From Nymphaea colorata (Eukaryota > Streptophyta > Magnoliopsida > Nymphaeales > Nymphaeaceae): 64,000 bases of DNA. The stretch lies in the NCBI RefSeq assembly GCF_008831285.2, contig NC_045144.1, forward strand, positions 15,921,858 through 15,985,857, given 5' to 3'. Within the stretch, counting starts at the first letter, position 1. Each line of letters opens with the position of its first letter. The notes below the pieces were generated by a model. That model was given only the letters and a program-made list of their open reading frames with translations. It did no database searches and was not told the DNA's origin. Of the stretch, positions 1 through 10,519 are shown in pieces. The translations under genes were made by a program, and so were the position numbers.

Positions 1-66
1 AAACAGGCAACGACAATGGCAGCTGCGTAGTAGGCTCAAGCAAGAGGTTGCACAATTGCGCAGAAG

Positions 67-74
67 AGGTCGGG
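67..74. repeat. hAT target-site duplication, left copy
   Basis: The octamer AGGTCGGG lies immediately left of the hAT terminus at 75 and recurs exactly at 5431-5438, immediately right of the other terminus. An 8-bp duplication is the hAT hallmark. Removing the element and one copy joins the flanks smoothly. Confidence 0.9.
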
Positions 75-298
75 TAGGCCTGGGCAACGGGCCGGGCCGG
101 GCCGGCCCGGCCCGTTTATTTGATGTCGTTAATGACCCGCTAGTGGATCGGGTCGGCCCGCTACCCGACCCGATTATTACCGGGCCGGGCCGGGCCGGGT
201 ACCGGGCCAGGTCATCCATGTCTGAAGCCCGGCCCGACCGGGTCGGGCCGGGCCGGGTCGGGTCGGGCCGGGTCGGGCCGGGCCGGGTCGGGTCTGTT
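75..298. repeat. Left GC-rich subterminal array of the hAT
   Basis: About 220 bp almost wholly composed of CGGGCC, CGGGTC and GGCCCG units, in sharp contrast to the AT-rich surroundings. A similar array in opposite orientation sits at 5262-5430. hAT transposases such as that of Ac bind short subterminal repeats, so this is the likely transposase-binding zone. A long proline/glycine/arginine-rich open frame here is a composition artefact. Confidence 0.8.
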
Positions 299-1432
299 TG
301 GTTTTTAAAAGTAAGCGTTATTTACTTAAATGCCAAAATTGTCAAGTTGCATGGACATATGCTTCCTAACAATGGATTAAGTCAATCCTAATTTGTATTG
401 TATCCATTTTGTTTAGTATCTGTAATTAAACAAAAGCATCATAACACCAATTTGCCTCTTGACAACTCTGATCGGGTTGGGCATCAATCAACACAGGAAA
501 GAAGAAAGACAAGCAAGGCATTTGACATAGAAACCCTGACGTTCAAACAAAGTGACATTCTCATTCATTAACCAAGTGTCTCCACTATGAGTCACTAACC
601 AATTGTCTCCATCGGAGCATATCCCCAATGTGAGTCACGCATTACAGTCCTTTCAAACAGTCTCCTCATTTCTAAAATCAACTTGAAGAAACTGCAAGAA
701 ATAACAAAGTGGCAAAATCATTCAATGGATGACAGAGTCATATCACCACAGCACATCAAAGAGAGATCATGGTTATGTTTTGCATCTAAGTGGAAGGAAG
801 AACCTGCACACCATTGAGCTGTTTTCTTTTGTATAATGTTGTCATTACCACTATATGGATGAGAAGCATTAACCTCAAGCATTGCATTGTCAAGCATTTT
901 CTCATACATCAAAGTTAAACATAAAGAACGACAGAAACTGAATCTACAATTAGAACTCAAAAAAGAATGATAGCTTCAATAGGGAGTTCATGGTTGTAGT
1001 TCCTTACAACAGCAACTACAAAATCATTTGACAAAGGTTTTGTTGGAACAAGAACCGGCTTCCAAAAAATGTCAAAGCAACATCCAAATAGCAAAGCCTA
1101 AACTAATGCCACATGAAAATCAAAGTAAACATCTTCAAAGTCCATCAACAACCTGCATATGAAAATCAAAGTAAATGTCTTCAAAGTCCATCAGCAACCT
1201 TGAAATGTCCATCTACAATATAACACGAAAAAAAAAATGTTAATAAAAACTAACAGGTGCTTGCCTGCATGGAATAATAAGAATGCATTAAAAATTACCG
1301 TGATAATCATGCATTTGATTAACTTTCCTCGTTTGAATGGTGCTCTACATCATGAAAACTGTAACACATGTTAATTTAAGCACACTAGTATGTTAACCAC
1401 TAAAATAAATTACAAAATGGATTATGAACATC
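299..1432. other. hAT left internal non-coding arm
   Basis: No gene is recognised. This stretch lies downstream of the transposase stop codon on the minus strand. It may hold 3'-UTR or a further small exon, because the last codons of the transposase overlap a good splice donor on the minus strand. A short direct repeat is visible near 1118-1200 (GAAAATCAAAGTAAA followed by TCTTCAAAGTCCATCA, twice). Confidence 0.5.
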
Positions 1433-3403
1433 TTACCTTTCACCCAAGTTGTGTGCATCACGAATCCAACTCTGTGTGCATATCAATGATTCAACATTTT
1501 CAGGCGTAGTTGAGCATCGATAATCATTAATAATTCTTCCTGCTATACTGAATGCAGATTCTGAAGCAACTGTAGATACAGGAATGGCTAATATATCTCG
1601 AGCCATCCTTGCTACAATTTTATATTTACTTTCATTTGTCTTCCACCAAGATAATATGTTGAAGTCCGCATTATGTGCAATTTCTTCCATTGGATCCATC
1701 AAATATTTGTCCAGATCTGTGTGAGCCACTACAGGAGAAACAGAGCTGAAGTATGCTTTGAACCCACATCTAGCCACACTTCTATACTCTTCTGTTGCAA
1801 TCTTGGTACTAGTGTATGCATTGTCCCTTTGCATATTACTTTTGTCATTATCATCATATATGTTTTTGTATTCAACATACAAATCATGAAGGATCTTCTC
1901 TACAACTTCATATTTTACCATTGCATCTGGTTTATCCAAATCATCAAGCAAATACTTCAGGTATGACAACTTGAACCTAGGATCCAAAACAACTGCAATT
2001 GCAAAGAGAATATTGTAGCTCTTGAAGTATTTGTCAAATTTTTCTTGCATTTTGCAAGTCAATGCCCTCATATGCTCATTTGATGTTCCACGATGCCTAC
2101 GCAAATGATGGTAAATTGATAAAACTTCTTCAAAAACAAGATTAGATGTTACCTGCTTAGAGGTAGAGAATAGATTTGTTGCATCATAAAATACCTTTAA
2201 GAACTGACATAAATCAGATGCATGAGACCACTCATCCTCAGAAGGCAAACATGCATAACTAGGATCACACGATGCCAAATGTTGAAAGACATCTCTGAAT
2301 AACAATGCATCTCTCAACATTATAAATGTAGAATTCCATCGAGTAGGAACATCATAGTTTAAACTTTTTTTCTCATCCAAACCCATTGCCTTTACACATT
2401 GCTTGAAAGCATGTAGTCGTTTTGGTGATCCCTTTACATATTTAACACTGTCACGAATTTTAGAAATTGTATCAACCATATCATTCATACCATCTTGAAC
2501 CATAAGGTTTATAATATGTGCACCACAACGAATATGAAAGTATTCCCCTCTCAATGGAAATGACATATTATTTTTTCTTTCTAAGGTCCTTCTTAGTAAA
2601 CTGATCCCACTATCATTTGCTGAACAGTTATCAGCAGTAATAGAAAACAACTTAGCTTGTATGTCCCACTTAGTAGTAATGCACTCTGATAAAATGTCAC
2701 TTATACAAATTGCATTATGTGGTGGAGGCACATGTATAAAACTAAGTATATGAGAGTGCAATTGCCAATCTGTATCAATATATTGGGCTGTCAAACATAA
2801 ATATCCTAACGTCTGTTGTGATGACCACATGTCAAACGTCAATGAAACCCGCTGCACATGGTTACTTAAGACTCCTTGATATCGCATTTTTTCAGTCTTG
2901 AACATTGACTGAACCTCTTTTGTAAGTGTTTTTCTAGAAAATGGAATAAATCTTGGATTGCAAGCCTTTAGAAGATCATTGTGATATTCATATTCAGCAA
3001 AACTAAAAGGAAGTCCATGCATGATTGTACACTTAGCCATACATTTTCTTATGGCCTCCATATCAAATTTGTGTAGACATAAAGAAGCTGCACCAGAATC
3101 ATTAATTCCAACTGACAAAGTTCTTTGTTTTCCATGAGCAATTTGTCTTTTGGCACATGTATCTCTATGTCGTTTCAAGTGGCTCGTACCATTAGAACTA
3201 TGTCCGCCTAATCGTTCTCCACAATGGTTGCATTTTGCAAACTTGTTTCCCTTATACTGTACTAATGTGAAGTCATTCCATACAACTGAAGTTCTTTTTC
3301 TCTTGGATTCAACTTCCTTTTCAGTAGATGAAAAAGATTCATTTTCCTCTATATTTGTCAATGTCGTTGGACAGTATTCATCATTCCCAACGCTAGAAGA
3401 CAT
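1433..3403 (-). CDS. hAT transposase, BED zinc finger, RICESLEEPER/DAYSLEEPER type
   Basis: A 656-residue frame without internal stops, the usual length for plant hAT transposases. A BED zinc finger lies at about residues 40-85 (C58, C61, then H75/H79 and C83). The first catalytic aspartate is in LTFDMWSS (D191). The second is in ITADNC (D258), followed by the CxxH signature C293-H296 of the insertion domain. The C-terminal hAT dimerisation region ends with VSTVASESAFSIAGR and the N-V-E-S-L-I-C-T-Q-S-W motif. I did not pin the third acidic residue. The protein should bind the element ends and catalyse cut-and-paste transposition in the nucleus. Some members of this group are domesticated, but here the gene sits inside intact terminal repeats with a target duplication, so it is a transposon gene. 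The stop codon lies inside AG|GTAAGA (minus strand), a consensus donor, so an alternative spliced C terminus is possible. Confidence 0.93.
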   Translation of the reverse strand: MSSSVGNDEYCPTTLTNIEENESFSSTEKEVESKRKRTSVVWNDFTLVQYKGNKFAKCNHCGERLGGHSSNGTSHLKRHRDTCAKRQIAHGKQRTLSVGINDSGAASLCLHKFDMEAIRKCMAKCTIMHGLPFSFAEYEYHNDLLKACNPRFIPFSRKTLTKEVQSMFKTEKMRYQGVLSNHVQRVSLTFDMWSSQQTLGYLCLTAQYIDTDWQLHSHILSFIHVPPPHNAICISDILSECITTKWDIQAKLFSITADNCSANDSGISLLRRTLERKNNMSFPLRGEYFHIRCGAHIINLMVQDGMNDMVDTISKIRDSVKYVKGSPKRLHAFKQCVKAMGLDEKKSLNYDVPTRWNSTFIMLRDALLFRDVFQHLASCDPSYACLPSEDEWSHASDLCQFLKVFYDATNLFSTSKQVTSNLVFEEVLSIYHHLRRHRGTSNEHMRALTCKMQEKFDKYFKSYNILFAIAVVLDPRFKLSYLKYLLDDLDKPDAMVKYEVVEKILHDLYVEYKNIYDDNDKSNMQRDNAYTSTKIATEEYRSVARCGFKAYFSSVSPVVAHTDLDKYLMDPMEEIAHNADFNILSWWKTNESKYKIVARMARDILAIPVSTVASESAFSIAGRIINDYRCSTTPENVESLICTQSWIRDAHNLGER

Positions 3404-5261
3404 AATTTACCAGTTGAATAGAATTCAAACAACCTAAACACATGAAACGATTCAACTCTTGAGCTAAAGAAAAGACATAAAACAAGATGAATATCCATCA
3501 GAGATTAAGGAATACCCACAACAGTTAAGATCACATGTGGCGAATGTACTAGGAGGGAGGACGTTGGTGTGTAAGTTATTGCAACTTATGTTTTGATAAA
3601 TCCACCTACATAAGCCACAAAATTTGAAGTTTACTTTCTTTCCACCTTTTGAGTGGGTAAAATGGTATTATGCATATCACCTATTGTGAAGTAAATTATT
3701 TAAAACAATAAGCAATAGCACTACATTGAAAAGCCATGACACAAAATGCGGACCTCGTTTGTTGCTAAACGAGCCTTTTCTTTGGAGATTTCTTCAAACT
3801 TTCCTTGCAACTCAAGTACTGCAAAACAAAACATAAAAAAAAAAAAAAGAATAAGGCCTTTGTCTATTCACCAAGAGATTCACCGAGAAAAGATTAGCAA
3901 TATCACCGAAAAGGGAACAATGACACTAACAATGAGAGCAAATGATAAAAAGTCTAGCAACATGAAGCAAATAGCATAGGAAGTAAATGCCTACTAGAAA
4001 GAAGATTTGTTCAAACAAATTCCAGGGCCAAGAATGCTTCACGATCTGTACAGGGCATCTATGATTCTTTCTTTCTTTGGTAAGGAGGGTGTAGCTTGGC
4101 GAAGTTTTCTCTTACATTGCATATGACCACGATAACAATATGCCAAGAGACTATAGCATTTCATTTTCATTTATAAAACTTAAGTTGTGGAAGTTAGGCT
4201 TTGCATAAAAAAGGAAAGGAAAAACGTCCTTATCATTGGTATTAACTCATACCATATGTAACAGCTGATTTTCCAAGCCCTTAAGTTTTGCTGAGGCTTT
4301 TAGCTCACGTCAATGAAGTAATTATAAGTTTATAACCATATATTGACAAGCAAGAAAGGAGGTCAGCCATATTCACATAAATACTAACGGCCGGCCAGCA
4401 GCTGCCAGTAAAAGTATGAATCCTTACTGAAGTTTTAACACTTACAGCAAGACCTGTGGTGATGATAAGCAGGTTCAGCAAGATGACATTCATGATAAAG
4501 AAGCAATTTCCACAAAATGGCAATAAGAAAGCTGCTTGTTCCTTTTAGTTACTGTACTTTAAGTTTAAATTAACATGACAGACGAACTGATTTTTCAGAT
4601 ACTGCAAGTGGGTGTAAATGCACATGGCATGCTATTGCTACCTAAACACCGGGTATCAGAAGAAAAGCAAACGGCAGATAATGTTATGCTGAAAAACCCA
4701 AAAAAATGTAAAAGCAACATTATAAATGCATCAAAGGAGCGAGCAAGCATGATAACAAGAAGAAGCACCAGCATAGAAGAACGAAATGTATTACCTTACA
4801 AAGTCTTCCTTCTTTTCAACAAGGCGAAGGAGGTGCTTTTCTTTATTGGAAATCTGTTTATCGCTTCCTCCCTTAAGAGCAAGAGCAGTGTTTGAATATG
4901 ACTAGAAACGAGAAAAAACAAAGGAAAGAAAGAATCGCAATCGCAAGTAAGTATTTGGGGGAGGGTGAAGCACCGACTAATGTAAAAGAAGATTCGAAGA
5001 GGAGAGAAGAGAAAGGGGGAAGAAAGCTAGGCACGTTATGATGAAAGCAAGCGTGAATAGGCACAGTGAGCAGCTTACTGTTCAGTGTTCACGTTATGAT
5101 GAAAGCAAGCAATGACGGTGACGGACCAGCACTGCGACGGCGACGAACGGTGGTCGGTGGATAGGCACGGTGACTGTGAGCAGCGCAGGCAAAAGGGAAG
5201 AGAATTAGCAAATAGCAAATTGCAATTAGGGCGAGAGTTAGACTCGACCTAAGCACAACCG
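3404..5261. other. hAT right internal arm, promoter/5'-UTR side
   Basis: No gene is recognised in about 1.9 kb upstream of the transposase on the minus strand. It contains a run of 15 or so A near 3835 and an imperfect 58-bp direct duplication (starts near 5032 and 5090) sharing CACGTTATGATGAAAGCAAG. The small open frames here have no recognisable motif. The promoter and any 5'-UTR intron of the transposase should lie here. Confidence 0.45.
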
Positions 5262-5430
5262 GGTCCCAACGGGCCACATCTTAAAACAGGGACCCGGCCC
5301 GTTTTTAAGTCGGGCCAGGCCGGGCGCAACGGATGAAGGCCCGACTTTTGCAAATCGTGGCCCGGACCCGGGCCCGTGCCGGGCCGGGTACCGGGTACCC
5401 ACCGGTGACCCGGCCCGTTGCCCAGGCCTG
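5262..5430. repeat. Right GC-rich subterminal array and terminal repeat of the hAT
   Basis: Inverted counterpart of the array at 75-298, ending in the terminal sequence CCCGTTGCCCAGGCCTG at 5430. The target duplication AGGTCGGG follows at 5431-5438. Confidence 0.85.
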
Positions 5431-5929
5431 AGGTCGGGCTGAGAAAGGTCTGGTTGTGTCGCAGGCAATGGCAGCAATTGCTGTCCAAACAACGGTGTTC
5501 TCAGGCACTTGCAGGCGGCAGCCCAGTTGCTCAGCAGTGGCAGCTTGGGCGGCTACAGTCAGACGACAGCTCAACGGTGTCACAGAAGCAACACAGGCAC
5601 CTCAGGCGACGGTAGCTCAATCGACAGTTGCGTTAGACAACTCAAATGTAGAAGTTGCAGCGACAGTTGCTCAAACGGAGATTGACGGTGAAGGAGCAGA
5701 CAGAAGCTATGCAGCAGACAACTTCGACAATGGAGGAGCACAGACAGTAGCTCTGGCAACAGCTCAGGTCAGGAGCAAATGACAGCAGTGGCGCAAGAAG
5801 CATGAGAACGATGGAAGATGGGAAAAGACAATGGTAAATCATGCGACGGTTGAAGAACTCATGCAACAGCATTAGAGAACAGCAGTGGTAGAGAGTGGCA
5901 AACAACGAACAAAGGTTTCTTGCATTTGG

Positions 5930-6540
5930 TGTTGGGATAAAAATGGATTGGACACAATCTACTAAAATGATTCAACAACAAACTATAGCCCAAACAAATC
6001 ATGCAATACGTAACGAATCAACGACCAAGCAAACCAACCAAACTAATCACAATCACAAACTGCACGAGAAATTTTGACGTGGAAAAACCCCTCAAAACAA
6101 TGAGGGTAAAAAACCATGGGGTACTACGACCCAAACTCAATCCACTATAATCAATGATATAAGTTATCCCACGAGGGGCTACACAAAGTCAACCCTCAGA
6201 CAATAATATCTCATCAAAACAATATGAGATAAACAAGGAGAATATCACCGATGGAATGTAGAAATCGTGGATTGGGAGGAGTTGTGTCTGACTTCCTCAT
6301 CGATATCAAATCTTGCTCAAGCCAAATGCTCGCAGCCTTCTCTTCCTTGCCTTCCTCTTCTCCTTCTCCTCTTCCTGTGCAGCTACAAAATCTCCTCCTT
6401 TCTTTTTCCCCCAAAAGAGAAAACCTAAGAGAGAGAGACGTGAGAGAGATGGAGGGCACCATCGGGTGCCCTCCCTTTTTTTTCTCCGCCCAAGTGACGG
6501 GCCGGGTCAGGTCCTCTCTTGAGGCTGGCCCCACCCAACA
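5930..6540 (-). mobile_element. Solo LTR (611 bp) inside the older retroelement
   Basis: Begins TGTTGGGATAAAAATGG and ends GCCCCACCCAACA, the expected TG...CA ends with a short inverted repeat (TGTTGGG/CCCAACA). It is flanked by the 5-bp duplication TTTGG at 5925-5929 and 6541-6545. No internal domain remains, so it is the product of LTR-LTR recombination. The interior phrase GACGTGGAAAAACCCCTC and the C/T-rich stretch are typical of plant LTRs. Strand is assumed, not shown. The long frame across 6251-6838 crosses the LTR boundary and is not a gene. Confidence 0.85.
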
Positions 6541-6785
6541 TTTGGCACGAAGAAACAGAACGATAGTACATGGAGTGGCACCGGGCAATCCTCAAGTGAT
6601 AAAGAAAATAATGGCAGCAACAATGACAACAGAGAAAGAAGCTAGAAACGGCAGCAATCCTCCAACTATTGCTGAATGCAGTAGAGAAGGGCACTGGAAC
6701 TTCATGGCAGAGGAGGTTGATGCTAAAGGAGAATGCCAAAACTTCACGGTTGAGCTTCACAAGAGAGTTTCATGGGAACTTATCG

Positions 6786-6797
6786 GCTCTGATACGA
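6786..6797 (-). other. Primer-binding site (tRNA-iMet type)
   Basis: On the minus strand this reads TCGTATCAGAGC, one mismatch from the canonical TGGTATCAGAGC complementary to the 3' end of initiator tRNA-Met. It directly abuts the LTR at 6798, which fixes the strand of the element. Confidence 0.65.
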
Positions 6798-7030
6798 TGT
6801 TGAGTAAGGAAATCACAATAAACACAATCGTAACGTAAAAAAACTTCAACACGAGGAAAAAAACCTGCTCACTAGCTGCTGGTCTCTTTCTCACTTAATT
6901 CTCATTCACACACCGAAAATAGGGTTACAAATACTCAAATAGAGTTCAACATGAACAACAGGTCAAATAGGGTCCAGACCCTAACCCAAACATACAAACA
7001 CGTCAATAGTTATATTTGGCAGTCTCAACA
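6798..7030 (-). repeat. 5' LTR (233 bp) of the outer minus-strand retroelement
   Basis: Starts TGTTGAGTAAGG and ends GCAGTCTCAACA, a TG...CA LTR with 7-bp inverted ends (TGTTGAG/CTCAACA). The primer-binding site adjoins the left side. The partner LTR is not in the window. Confidence 0.65.
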
Positions 7031-7174
7031 GTAGGAGAGAACAAAGGCCAGCCGTTGTCCTAGAAAAAGTAAGAGTTTATCCTACCCTTTGTTGTCTGCT
7101 GTCTCGTAGATTTTGCTACCTACTATTTTGTCTCTCAGCGTGTTTTATCAGTTACATGTTAAATTTCTTTTCAG

Positions 7175-7330
7175 GCAAGACCTTACATGAGCGGATCTGT
7201 TGATTCAAAAGATGATTTATACTTGATGGGTGAGATTTACCAGGCTTTAGATTTGAGTGAAGGTAGAGTTTTAAGAAGCACTTCTGAATACTACATACAA
7301 TGGGAAAATAAGCAGTTGAATCTCAACTAG
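7175..7330 (+). pseudogene. Probable orphan terminal exon of an unrecognised host gene
   Basis: A polypyrimidine tract and acceptor TTTCTTTTCAG end at 7174. A 51-codon open stretch follows, beginning ARPYMSGSVDSKDDLYLMGE and ending QWENKQLNLN before a TAG stop. The charged, non-repetitive composition and good acceptor suggest the last exon of a real gene. The upstream exons would lie left of the nested retroelement/hAT block, which would then sit in the last intron. I do not recognise the protein. It could be an isolated fragment. Confidence 0.35.
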
Positions 7331-8099
7331 GAAAATTTTGGATCCATGTAGCTCAAATGGTATGGACCGTGTGTAGGGTTTTATCATCAACTCGTTTAGG
7401 TTAGTTTAACGTGGCAGCCTGAAACTCAGCTATAAGAAAATTCAGGAGAAAAAGATTTTCCTTGGCAGAGTTCCAAAGATGAAATTCAGTTTTGGGTGAA
7501 AGTTAAAATTTGTTCGCCTATTGCTTACAGAATGCTTGCAAGCCTTTCATGTAGTTTGCTGGAACCTATGGGGGGGGGAAGAAAATATGGTATACCACAA
7601 TAGTTGAAATGAGGAGAAATCAGAGCTCTTCTTGCATTGATATGGAGAAGCTGTCAAGATGTCTACCATGATAGATTTTTTGCTGTCTTTTGCTTGGGCT
7701 CGTTTTTTGATCTATTATGGTCTCATGGCTTTTATTAGTGCTTGGGTCAAGACATTTGAGACTGTGTGATTATAGTTGATGAATGCATCCTTGTGTTTAG
7801 GTGGAGGGTTTCTTGGAGTGCTTAATTAAATGAAGGAAGTCGGAGAAGCTGGGAAGCATCTGCTGCAGACCAATTCAACGTTCTTATTTTCCATCTTTTT
7901 GTCTTATGAATATTTGTACAATATCAAGCTGGCCCAAATTTGTAAATGTGTACAAATGCATATGCTTTTGAATGTCAAAACTGAAAAGGTTCTTACTATA
8001 TCTACATATAATGTGCCAAAATTTTTAAATTATCTCTATATTTCCACAAAATACTATCATCTTATGTTTTAGATTTTTGTAATAATAATTTACCAATGA
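7331..8099. other. Non-coding stretch downstream of the orphan exon
   Basis: AT-rich DNA with no recognisable gene. If the exon at 7175-7330 is real, the first few hundred bases would be its 3'-UTR. Confidence 0.35.
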
Positions 8100-8638
8100 T
8101 TTAACAGTGACATTTTAAACTCAACGCAGAGGCCTTTAGTAGCATTCTTAAATTGCTATAAAATCTCAATATTGACATATGAAGCAAGTGCCACTAACTA
8201 TCAATAACAACATCTTCTTTGCCATAGAAAGAATTTCAGCGACAGTCTCATAAAGCCATAGAAAAATGTTTAGTGGCACTTATTCCTTGTCATACTAGAC
8301 TAAAAGTGACACTTAAAGAATGCCACTAATAATCCTTTAATTACTCTCATTCCAGCTATAGAAGCTTCAACTATGGCATTAAGAAGGTGCCACTGAAAAC
8401 CTTTTAGTGGCATTATTCCAGTGCCATAAAAAGGTCAACAATGGCTTAAACGCTGCATCCCTAAAGTATTTCAATGGCATTATTTAAGCACCATAGGAGG
8501 TCCCCATCTGTAGCCTTGCAAAATTTTGACGTTAAAAGGAATCACCGTCGACTTTGGAGTTTTTCGTGACGTGGTTTCTTCCCCACCAAAAACCTTTAGT
8601 GGTGCATTCAAAACGCACCAAAGGTATATCTGGTAGTG
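8100..8638. mobile_element. CACTA (En/Spm) transposon end with subterminal repeats
   Basis: The sequence ends TATATCTGGTAGTG at 8638, the reverse complement of CACTACCAGATATA, a standard CACTA terminus. Inward there are many copies of the short motif TTAGTGGCA or its complement TGCCACTAA (for example near 8272, 8318, 8390 and 8404), the subterminal repeats to which TNPA-like proteins bind. I find no matching opposite end or transposase in the window, so this is a one-ended remnant with an approximate left boundary. Confidence 0.7.
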
Positions 8639-9947
8639 AGTCGATCAGAAATGAAAATTATCGTCATCATCAGGGAAGTAGGAGAGTGGAGGGGGAAGCA
8701 ATTGACCTTGGATAGAGAAGGGGAGAATGTCGCTGCTGAGAAAATTTCATCCAAGGAAGAAAGCCCACCTGCCGTGTTGTGGGGAGGGTTTTTCCTTGGC
8801 TTCAAAAGCCACCTCCTGTGTTTACGCCCTCTGAACTCGCTCAATCTGATCAGAAGCCACCTCCTGATGCAAGCGGAAACGGCTCCACTCTCTGGTAACT
8901 CCCTTTCGCCCCCAATTTCACAAGAAGAAATAGCGCGTGGGTAGCGGAGGATGGCAATGTGTCGAATGCATATTCTAAATAGGTAGGTCGATGTTTCGCC
9001 TTCATGACGCGGGAAGGGAAAAGGCCGCGGAAACTAATGTTAATTTGCTCCTCCACAAGATGGTCCTCCACATGCCCGGAACGATGTGCGTTAGAACATG
9101 CATTTGGCAGATTGTTTTTCGTCCACCCATCCATCCATTCGGATGTCTTTCGTCTTCATCTCTACAACTACAAGTCAAGTGTGTTTAGTTCGAGTTCCAG
9201 CCTGCTCCTCAGTGGATCTCCCCGTCCTCATTCTTCCCTCTCTCTGGGCAGAGCATCTGCCTCTATCATCGACTCCAATTCCACCGACCGCTCAAACAAG
9301 TTTCTCTCACTCTCTCTCTCTCTGCCCCATGGCTCATTCTCCTTTCTGAGGGGCTGCTGAAGCAGATTCAACCCCTGGTTTGCACCAGCCATGGGGCTGA
9401 TGCAGACAGCTGGACTGTGGCAGCCCTTTTACCCTTTAAGTGAGGGGCTGCCAAAGAGCAGTTCCTTTACTATTTTCCACTTTCGGCGCTGACTCATTTA
9501 CGGGAAACCCGGGGCTCTGTGGGACGCAATTGAATTTTTGTTGCACAGATTCAAGCGAGTACGGAGCTAGGAATCTCGCCGGAAATGGGGCAGTTGTTTT
9601 TTGAACCATTAATGTGCATTCCGGCAGAGCTGGGCTTCATCACGGGATTGACTGGCACCATAAAAAAATCTGAAAGAAAAAGACAAAAAAAAAAGCGTCC
9701 TAAGCATGATCAAGCGGATAAACTCACCGTCGGAAACCACAAGCACTCTACGCTCACAGGGGATCAACTCACCGTCAGATTGTGGTAGGCCGTAGGCGGA
9801 CGGGACAAATAGAAATGACAGCAGATATTGCGGTTGCGTCGGGTTCACTGAAGGTGGGCACAGGAAAGGAGGGAAGCAGGGCGGGTTAAGGAAAAACTTT
9901 CACTGACGCAGGAAAAAAAACTTCAGATATAATATTACGAACGCAAA
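8639..9947. other. Unassigned intergenic stretch
   Basis: Both strands contain short open frames, but none shows a recognisable domain. There is a (CT)-rich tract near 9303-9325 and a twice-occurring GAGGGGCTGC phrase near 9349 and 9443. I cannot assign a function. Confidence 0.3.
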
Positions 9948-10235
9948 TACCAAAATCAGGAATATGTAAGGAAAATTATTGTAATATTTTGCATTTAATA
10001 TGTTCATCTATAAAAGAAGCTAATTTATTTCTCTAAAATCTGTTGGTGAAGATGTAGGTGTTAACATTGAATCACATAAAACTTCCTGTGACAATGCATC
10101 TCTTGCAGCGTTTCTTTTCATAGGCATAAGCTTATTCCTAGTCATACCATATAAATAACATAAAGATCTGCCGGCATAAGAATTCGGCACTTCCAGCAGA
10201 TGCCCATGATTAAGATGTCCTTTTTTTCCATGAAT
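9948..10235. repeat. Direct repeat copy A, upstream of the dioxygenase
   Basis: Shares many blocks in the same order with 15104-15375, including ATAAAAGAAGCTAAT, CAACTTCCTGT-like text, CATCTCTTGC, ACATAAAG and CACTTCCAGC. The two copies are about 5.1 kb apart, one upstream of the dioxygenase start codon and one inside its first intron. Divergence is considerable, so the duplication is old. Confidence 0.7.
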
Positions 10236-10519
10236 TAGTGAAAATGAGCAATTGTTTACAACTTTGGCATGTGGATTAATTTGGGAAATAAGTGTTTCTC
10301 TAGTATTAGATTAAAACTGTATATATATGAGTGATTGGTAAATGTCAAACCACTTGGCTAAGGGTCAAAAACCAGAGTCTTAAATTTATGTTAAAAAGTA
10401 TTTAAAATTTGCGTGCACACCTTTGCAAGTTAGTTTTAAGTTGACACGTTTCTATTCCAGCAATATGAGAGAGAGAGAGAGATCGAACCCCCAGGTTGAC
10501 ACGTTTCGTATTAAATTAC

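Larger units (their letters stand above)
75..5430 (-). mobile_element. hAT DNA transposon, 5.36 kb, structurally complete
   Basis: The element begins TAGGCCTGGGCAACGGGCC and the reverse complement of its other end begins CAGGCCTGGGCAACGGGCC. The terminal inverted repeats match over about 21 bp apart from the outermost base. It is bracketed by a perfect 8-bp duplication (67-74, 5431-5438). Both ends carry GC-rich arrays of short CGGGCCGGG-type units (about 75-298 and 5262-5430) in inverted orientation. It encodes a full-length BED/hAT transposase on the minus strand. The promoter side (right arm) contains a 58-bp imperfect duplication starting near 5032 and 5090. Intact termini, target duplication and reading frame together suggest recent and possibly still competent insertion. 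Confidence 0.93.
1..7030 (-). mobile_element. Minus-strand LTR retroelement remnant hosting two younger insertions
   Basis: The right boundary is an LTR (6798-7030) with a tRNA-Met-type primer-binding site just inside it, so the element reads on the minus strand and its 3' part lies left of the window. The internal DNA at 1-66, 5439-5924 and 6546-6785 becomes contiguous once the hAT (75-5430) and the solo LTR (5930-6540) are removed with one copy of each target duplication. The retained DNA is rich in CAG/GCA-type triplets and looks like a leader region. I see no gag or pol motif, so the superfamily is unknown. The boundary is inferred from LTR plus PBS; no target duplication can be checked because the other end is outside the window. 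Confidence 0.5.

Noticed and set aside
56-391. Open frame of about 110 codons rich in G, R, P and V
   Set aside because: It is a translation of the CGGGCC array at the hAT end and crosses the element terminus at 75. Composition artefact.
5238-5782. Overlapping open frames on both strands, including a Q/A-rich one at 5456-5782
   Set aside because: Several cross the hAT boundary at 5430 or reflect CAG-rich leader DNA of the outer retroelement. No domain or conserved motif.
6251-6838. Long plus-strand open frame (195 codons)
   Set aside because: It runs across the end of the solo LTR (6540), its target duplication, a primer-binding site and into another LTR, so it cannot be a gene.
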